Of a DNA stretch of 64,000 bases, positions 58,179-64,000 are shown in pieces (the first letter of the stretch is position 1; each line of letters starts with the position of its first letter). The position numbers were made by a program, and so were the translations under genes. The notes beneath the pieces were generated by a model that worked only from the letters and a program-made list of their open reading frames with translations, was not told where the DNA came from and made no database searches. The stretch comes from Costus lasius (lineage: Eukaryota > Streptophyta > Magnoliopsida > Zingiberales > Costaceae): contig CM050447.1 in the NCBI GenBank assembly GCA_027563935.2, forward strand, positions 19,298,001 to 19,362,000, read 5' to 3'.

Positions 58179-59658
58179 TAGTGATCCGCAAGTGCACGGA
58201 TTTATCGAAGTAATGAAAAGATTATCGTTCCCAACGAGGATCAGGTGGTCAAGTACTGATTACACGATTGATCTATATCTAGACGATTCAAAGTGTATTT
58301 TTTTTTTATTTTGAAAACTTCTAATGCAAGAAAACAAAAATGTGGTTTTAAGGTTTTGGCTAAAAATCAATTCAGATAAAATCAGGATCTAGGGTTTCAC
58401 CACGTTGACGATTATGAATTTAGTAAAAATAAATCTTTAAACAGAATATTATAGTTTTGAAAGGGATTTTTCCTAAGGTACATATTACCTCCTCTCGAAG
58501 CGTAATCCGGTATCTATTTATATTAATTCCCTACTCTCGTGACAATTAACATAAATAGACCTATTAAGTTCTATGAAAATCCTTCAAACAAATCCAAACT
58601 ACTCTTGTAATCGGATTCGTAGGTTTAAAAAGAATAGTTCTGACGTTACGATTCACCTCTCGGTCCTTCTCGCAGCGTCTAAGACATAAAATTACGTGGC
58701 CAAGGTAAATTACGGAATAACACAATTCTAATCAAAATCAATTCTATAACATTCATGTAAAAGATTTAAAACAATATATTCAATCCATAAATCGTCAACG
58801 GGCTATTCCCCAAATCCCAAAAATAGAGTTTACTCGTTCATATTCAAAGCAAACATCATGTTCATCGATGAATTACACATGTAATCTCTCTAAAATAATG
58901 CAAAGAGACACTAGGAAAGTAATTAGAACTCTTCCCCTTGATCTGGTGATGAAGATGAAGCGTCAAATCCCCTCCTTTGTGTGATCTCTCGCCGGAATTT
59001 TGCCATAAAACTGATTTCCGCCGCCGCCACTATAGCCCTTCATTTTCATGCGTAGAAGCCCCCGAAACCCTTCCAAAACCTGTCTTTTTATAGTCTAATC
59101 AGTATAGAACCCATCTAGGAAGGTTTATGGAGAGTTTGGTTCAATTCTGGTTCGGTTTGGGTTCGAATCGAATGAGATATGCGAAGGGGCGGAAACTTTC
59201 ACCGCTCGTGATGAGTTTACGGCTTCGGCCGTAATTCTTTCTGTGTATAAAAACTCTTATGCACAGAAATATTCGCGGACCGTGAAGGATTCACGGCCTC
59301 ACCCATGAAAGTTTCTGTGGACTTTTAAACTTAGCCGTTTTTCCGCCCTTCGAAGCCAAAAATTACGGTCGGCCTAGTAATTATGGCCAAGGCCGTGAAA
59401 GTCGTGATCTTCACTATCTTGACTCCAAATTTGACGTGTAAGCTCGTGATTTCCTCGGGAATCGTATTATGGCTTCAAATCTCCCAAAATCCATCATTTT
59501 TTTAGCCTTTTTACCTATATTTTCAATAAAACCAAGAAAAGTGAAGATTCTGTGCAAAGTGAAGTAAAAAACACTAAAAATTGCATAGAATCATTCAATT
59601 AAGCCCAAAATATGATCTAAAACATAGGCAAAAACATGGTGTAAATGCAACGCATCAG
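58179..59658 (-). repeat. LTR of the Tat/Athila-like element, internal sequence on both sides
   Basis: From tgatagtgatccgcaag to aacgcatca, about 1.48 kb. It holds the conserved block gcaagtgcacggatttatcg and attatcgttcccaacgagg near its 3' end (minus orientation). The primer-binding site adjoins it on the left; a polypurine-tract-like sequence with tttgaggacaaacaaa (minus strand, around 59690) adjoins it on the right. Confidence 0.75.
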
Positions 59659-60295
59659 AAACCCTAGACTTAGAATTTTGTTTGTCCTCAAACAATACTG
59701 TGATATGTATGGAGAATGTAAAGAAAAGGAACACTCATTTGTTTTTGCTTCTAATAACATCCTTGGTCCACAAATTAAGCAATCAATCTTTCGAACTCAA
59801 GTAATTCAAGAAAAATCATAATAGAAATAAATTCCCAAGAGGTTACAATCCAAGAAAGATAAAATCCATAATTCATGTCATAATATTCATTCTTCACACA
59901 CTAAATATCAAATACTTTCAATTTAATATATCTATCTTACTCAACAGACAAAAATTTATTTTAAGAATCTCGATTATGTTAAAGATAAGAGATTTTAAAA
60001 GCAATTTGGTCTTTAAACGGTTATATGCCCTCTCTTGTTAGCATTATAACACTGTTCAAAGTATACCACAGAGTGGTATAATTTAACTTATAGTCTCAAT
60101 CATGAAAGTCAGCGGAATTGTCCACTTAACCTATAGCTTTCTCTTTTTCTCTTTTTTTTTCTTCTTTTTTTTATATTTCTGGAGAAAGCCGGTCAGTGGC
60201 ATGGTATTTAAATCATTGTTGATCTTTCTGCAAGAGGGTTAAATATTTGTTTTAAAAGTTTCCTCGGCAACGCAGCATGCTTAATTTTCCTATCA
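59659..60295 (-). mobile_element. 3' internal end of a second Tat/Athila-like copy
   Basis: On the minus strand this reads into a sequence with tttgaggacaaacaaa and gtctagggtttc immediately before the LTR start TGATGCG, the arrangement found before a 3' LTR in Tat-type elements. A pyrimidine-rich tract (60130-60180 on the + strand) is also typical. No coding frame is kept. Confidence 0.55.
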
Positions 60296-60695
60296 AAAAG
60301 TTTTTTTTTTAATTTTTTTTTAGAAATAATCTATACAACATAAGCTATCCAATGGTATCAATATTATGGTATTTTAGATCATGTATATTTATTAAATATT
60401 CTAAACAAAATCACATAAAAGATAAAAATATTATTCACTGTATTTACTGTATAATTTAGGTCGTCTCATATTTATATTTAGAAAGAGAGTATATGATAGT
60501 ATTGCCGTTGAATCAGTTGCTCAAGTTGGCGGGATTTTGATTTGTGTTACTTTGTGGGAGAAAAAATTGTATAAAATTGTATGGTAGATGATTTTATTTG
60601 ATCATGAAGACAAACTGTACATCACCACTTTCTACTCATTGGACGAAAAAAAGGAGCTAGCGGCTGACAACTTTAGCAATTAAACAAAGTCTTAA
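60296..60695. other. No gene; fragment related to the MITEs at 46.5 and 47.4 kb
   Basis: The segment around 60330-60470 contains the core gctatccaatggtatcaata and gtattttagatca also found in the MITEs at 46527 and 47480. Only one arm is clear, so it is a MITE relic. The remainder is non-coding. Confidence 0.5.
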
Positions 60696-61860
60696 GCCCT
60701 GTTTACTTGAATGGAAAACTAGGAATAGATGGAAAAGTAATTTTTTCATCATTTATTTAAATGGATGGAAGATGATAAAAGAAAAAATGAATGGATAGAA
60801 AATGATAAAAGAAAAAAATGGTTGAAAACTTACTCATTTTTCACCATTTAATGATCCGCCCGATTTGGACAGAAAAACCTATTCGACGCGTGACTCTGAT
60901 AGCGTTACCCTACTCTTCGCTGCTGCCGCTCGAAACTTTCCTCTGCCACTCGAAGGATTTTTTCACCGCTGACGCCCCCCGTGGAAGGTGCTGCTCGACG
61001 CCCTTCCTCGTCGCTCCGGACTACTCGATGCTCTTCCTCATCGCTTCGGAAAGCTTCATTGTCGCTCCAGAAAGCTTCATCATCGCTCTAGAAAGCTTCC
61101 TTTCACTCACCATGGACACACCTTCCTCGCTGTTGGACGTCGATGCCCTTCCTCACTGTCGACACCCTTCCTCACCACTAGACACTCTTCCTCACCTCTC
61201 GACCCACTTCCTCTCCGTGAACATTCACATCCAAGGTTAGGGTTCCCTGCCAGGATTGCTTGAATTTTTTAGCTTCATCTGCATTGATTTAGCCATCGTT
61301 CCCCTTAAAATTTCCAGCCACTAGCTTCATATTACTTGAGAATATTAAAAAAATTGCAACTTGTTTCCGGCTACTAGCATCAGTTTTTTCCCAGCTTGTT
61401 TCCCTTTAAATTTCTAGCTACTAGCATCAGGATTGCTTGAAAAAATTGCATCAGATTGCTATGTTTCTAGCAAGTGCAATTTTCCCTTTTTATTTTGGCT
61501 CCTTTGTTTTAAAATACTATTAAGGCTCTGAGGATGTTGCTAAATTCACTTGCATAGACTCAAGTGCAATTTTTATAGTTTTTAATAGTGTTAAATAATA
61601 TTAGTAATTTTTATAATATGTAATAGTATGAAATCATATTTAATAATTTTATGATATTAAATAGTATTTATATAATATGATTGAAAAAATAGAAATTAGG
61701 GATACATATATTAATCCTTTAAATTATCTTTTCTTCCAAATAAATACAAAAAAGAAAAATTTATAATATATTTCATCCATCTATTTTTTTTCTTTCCTTC
61801 TTTATTTTTTTCCTTTGCATAATTCATCTTTGCATAATTCATCTATCCAAGTAAATAGTG
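60696..61860. mobile_element. Harbinger-like non-autonomous element
   Basis: The left end gccctgtttacttgaatgg and the reverse complement of the right end (cactatttacttggatag) are imperfect inverted repeats. A 3-bp TAA flanks each side (60693-60695 and 61861-61863), as PIF/Harbinger elements make. Inside, 60880-61260 is GC-rich with repeated cttcctc/gctccagaaagcttc blocks and overlapping frames; this could be captured host sequence. No transposase. Confidence 0.6.
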
Positions 61861-62307
61861 TAAAAGACTTTTCCAAGCATATGTATAGTAGTTTTTTTTA
61901 TCTTGATTACCAAGCGCTTTCCACATGTTTAAGATGGATTTCTTTTAATGCGCTTATTTGGCAAATTAGATTACTTGACACCCATGGAACATATATATTT
62001 TTTTTATTTAACAAATTAGATTACTTGACACCCATGGAAACATATCGCTTTAGCAGTATGCCAAGAAAAAGAAAAAGTAAATATATGTTCTTTCAACTAT
62101 TCCAAAGATGCAAAAGAACATGAATTAATGAATCTAATAACATTGTTTGAAATGAATCAACATAAAGACAAATACCTTAGCCTTCTCTCAGTACAAAGTA
62201 AGAAAAGGAAAAAAAACTAACAAAAAGCTTTGTTTACATTTCCTGTGTTTCTCAAGTATACATTTTGTTATTTTTCACAGTATTGTGGCAATGCAATTAA
62301 TCTAGAG
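61861..62307. other. No gene recognised; short tandem duplication
   Basis: A block with ttagattacttgacacccat occurs twice (61967 and 62017 onward). Otherwise AT-rich, downstream of the PIP gene. Confidence 0.5.
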
Positions 62308-62538
62308 CTAATGGCCAGGGCCTCTGGGACTCGGCCCGGACGGCAGCCTCGCCATCCACGTCGCCATTGTCGCCCTCGCCTTCTCATACATGCTCGGATA
62401 CGACTCCAGGAAGCTCTCTTCCACCCCGAAGCAGTCCGGAGCAGGCCTCGCCGCATCTACCCACTGAGTGCTCGACGAAATGACAATGAGAAAGACCACC
62501 GCCACCACCAACATCATGCTGTTTCTCCGAGCAGCCAT
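62308..62538 (-). CDS. PIP-type secreted peptide precursor (PAMP-induced peptide family)
   Basis: A single-exon precursor of 76 residues, ATG at 62536-62538, stop TAG at 62308-62310. It starts MAARRNSMMLVVAVVFLIVI, a signal peptide that probably ends near WVDAARP, followed by a variable spacer and the C-terminal motif SGPSPRGPGH. That motif, with SGPS and the final GxGH, marks the PIP/PIP-like peptides, secreted from the cell, proline-hydroxylated in known members, and sensed by the receptor kinase RLK7 in Arabidopsis to amplify immune responses. The precursor length is normal for the family. A TATA box is at 62642-62649 (minus strand) and several W-box cores lie upstream. The gene is complete with no damage. 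Confidence 0.88.
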   Translation of the reverse strand: MAARRNSMMLVVAVVFLIVISSSTQWVDAARPAPDCFGVEESFLESYPSMYEKARATMATWMARLPSGPSPRGPGH

Positions 62539-62641
62539 TGGAAAAATTCTTCAGAACCTCGAGATCTCGGTACAGTAGAATAACTCTTTATGAGCTGATA
62601 GATCGATGTAGTTGGAGCAAAAGTTATATGCGGGAGAAGGG

Positions 62642-62649
62642 TTTATATA
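62642..62649 (-). promoter_or_regulatory. TATA box of the PIP gene
   Basis: On the minus strand cctatataaaccc gives TATATAAA about 104 bp upstream of the start codon, a normal distance for a plant promoter with a short leader. Confidence 0.65.
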
Positions 62650-62806
62650 GGCGTGGTTGGTGATCTCGTCCGGAGTAGTTGGGGGAAATAGTCTTCTTCA
62701 CCGAATCAAAGCTTGGAATCAGCGGGGTACCCGATCTCATTAAACCATATTGCACGGATCCCAATGCACATCAATGGTCTGCTGAAGAGTTTTTTTCGTG
62801 TGCAAT

Positions 62807-63565
62807 GGTCAAGCCTACGGTTGCGATGCCGGATTTCTAAGCGCAGGGTGACAGCTGTGGTCGTTAAATTTGACTGCAACATGAGTAAAACTTTGAAACT
62901 CGTAGTCAGCCGACACGGACGTCAAATGCTGAGTTTATAATTGGCGCTGCCACACGAATCGCACATGTAGTTGAGACTAAGTCATATATAATTAGATGTG
63001 CAAACTTGTGGGATTTTAATTTGTGTGCTTTCGTGGCAACTACCTCTGCGGAAATCGAATCAGTCACTGAGTTGGTAGGTGCAAACTGGTTCAGTTCGAC
63101 CGTTCATGTGCAATTTGATACTTGGATTGATCCTCAAATTGTGTTCCAAAGTCAACGTTGGTCCACCGAAGTTTTACATCCGTCTGATTTGAAATTACGT
63201 GCATCGGCAGTGTAAACATGAAGAAATCAAAGGCACAGAGATGGGGTTGATTATGTCAGCACTGACTCGATGAGTTTTTCAGCTTTTAGACCAAATGTGG
63301 TTGGTCAGCACATTTGTTGGACTTTGTTCATGGAGCTCAAAGCCGTGCATTTGCTACTACTGGAGTATGGACTGGACCGCCAAGATCTCTACTCGTTTCA
63401 TTATACGCAGTCAGCGTTGCGTTGCATGTGGATTCAGTCAACGGCTTATACGTGCGACGATCGATTACTTGATTGATCCACCGTTCTAATTCGCCGCAAA
63501 GGAAAAGACCACAAAAAGTTGGAGCGTGATCAATCTTTGACATACGAGGCAATCGTTGCCGTCAA
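62807..63565 (-). promoter_or_regulatory. Cluster of W-box cores upstream of the PIP gene
   Basis: WRKY-type TTGAC cores occur at 62807-62812 (TTGACC on the minus strand), 62870-62875 (TTGACT, + strand), 63151-63155, 63437-63441, near 63536 and 63561-63565. About six in 760 bp is more than the one or two expected by chance on both strands. WRKY factors bind such sites during defence. Confidence 0.45.
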
Positions 63566-64000
63566 CGCCATTAATACTTTATAGCAAGTTTTTTTTGTAA
63601 GCTGTACGGTATAAGACATCTTGCCTAGCAAGAAAGTTATAGAGGTGATCCTTTATAAAGTCTACAAAGGAGAGGAAAAAAAAAATTAATTATTTAACTT
63701 TTAGCAATTCATGTGATGATCCACGATGATGTAGGAGCATAAAATGGATAAAAGAGTTAGGGCGGGTTACTAAGAGGGATTTTTGAAAGAAAAAAAAGTT
63801 TTAATAAAATTCTTTGTTTGCAGGAAATGATAGATAAAAATTAAAAAAAAAAATAGGAAGAATAAAAATAAGTAAAATCTCTCGTTTTCAATTTATTCAA
63901 ATTGAATAGAAAGAACAGTGGACGCAAGACTTTCTTATTTTGCTTCTTATTTTTTTTATAAATAAACACAAAAAAAAAAATTTTACTCCTCTCAAATTTC

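Larger units (their letters stand above)
62540..64000. other. PIP promoter region and unassigned sequence to the end of the window
   Basis: After the probable promoter of the PIP gene I see no exon, RNA gene or transposon boundary. Open frames at 62713-63552 on both strands have no recognisable features. Confidence 0.5.

Overview
The window is nuclear DNA from a flowering plant, in a transposon-rich, AT-rich region. The evidence is spliced genes with GT-AG introns, plant-only families (DUF639, DUF1685, DUF313/B3, PIP peptide, thioredoxin-type glutathione peroxidase) and plant transposons (Tekay-like and Tat/Athila-like LTR elements, MULE, hAT, Harbinger-like). GC-rich exons (B3 pair, DUF1685, PIP) lie in AT-rich surroundings. 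I cannot name the species.

Layout. 1-9.2 kb: 3' part of a DUF639 membrane-protein gene (+). 9.5-19.8 kb: 3' exons of another gene whose intron holds a 9.2-kb decayed Tekay-type Ty3/gypsy element with 2.35-kb LTRs. 20.2-22.6 kb: two 213-residue B3/DUF313 genes, divergently transcribed in a long inverted duplication. 23.5-24.9 kb: an isolated RNase J exon and small DNA transposons. 26.4-27.6 kb: a complete five-exon glutathione peroxidase gene. 28.7-42.5 kb: a 13.8-kb MULE-like element. 43.1-44.1 kb: a DUF1685 gene (-). 45.5-47.8 kb: MITEs. 48.1-49.8 kb: a hAT-like element carrying an intronless RING-H2 gene. 49.8-52.4 kb: a solo LTR. 53-60.3 kb: Tat/Athila-like retroelement remains (-) split by a second solo LTR. 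60.7-61.9 kb: a Harbinger-like element. 62.3-62.5 kb: a PIP-type secreted peptide gene (-) with W-box cores upstream. The remainder to 64 kb shows no gene.

The most unusual object is the 28.7-42.5 kb element. It has long terminal inverted repeats and two convergent Ulp1/C48-protease-like genes (DUF1985-like region, coiled coil, protease): the left copy intact except for one extra A, the right copy decayed. Between them lie a truncated FAR1 domain and an internal TIR-like block. Several kilobases consist of arrays of the motif GGTATAACA at about 21-bp spacing, two turns of the DNA helix. The arrays occupy the same introns in both gene copies, with the same polarity relative to each gene. Intron-1 and intron-5 arrays are reverse complements, so a pre-mRNA could fold around exons 2-5. 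A related motif occurs in the TIRs. I read this as a transposon-borne array of protein-binding or RNA-pairing sites; the function is inference.

Most neighbouring genes look functionally unrelated. Clear relationships exist only inside the MULE, between the two B3 copies, and among nested transposons whose target-site duplications show insertion order.
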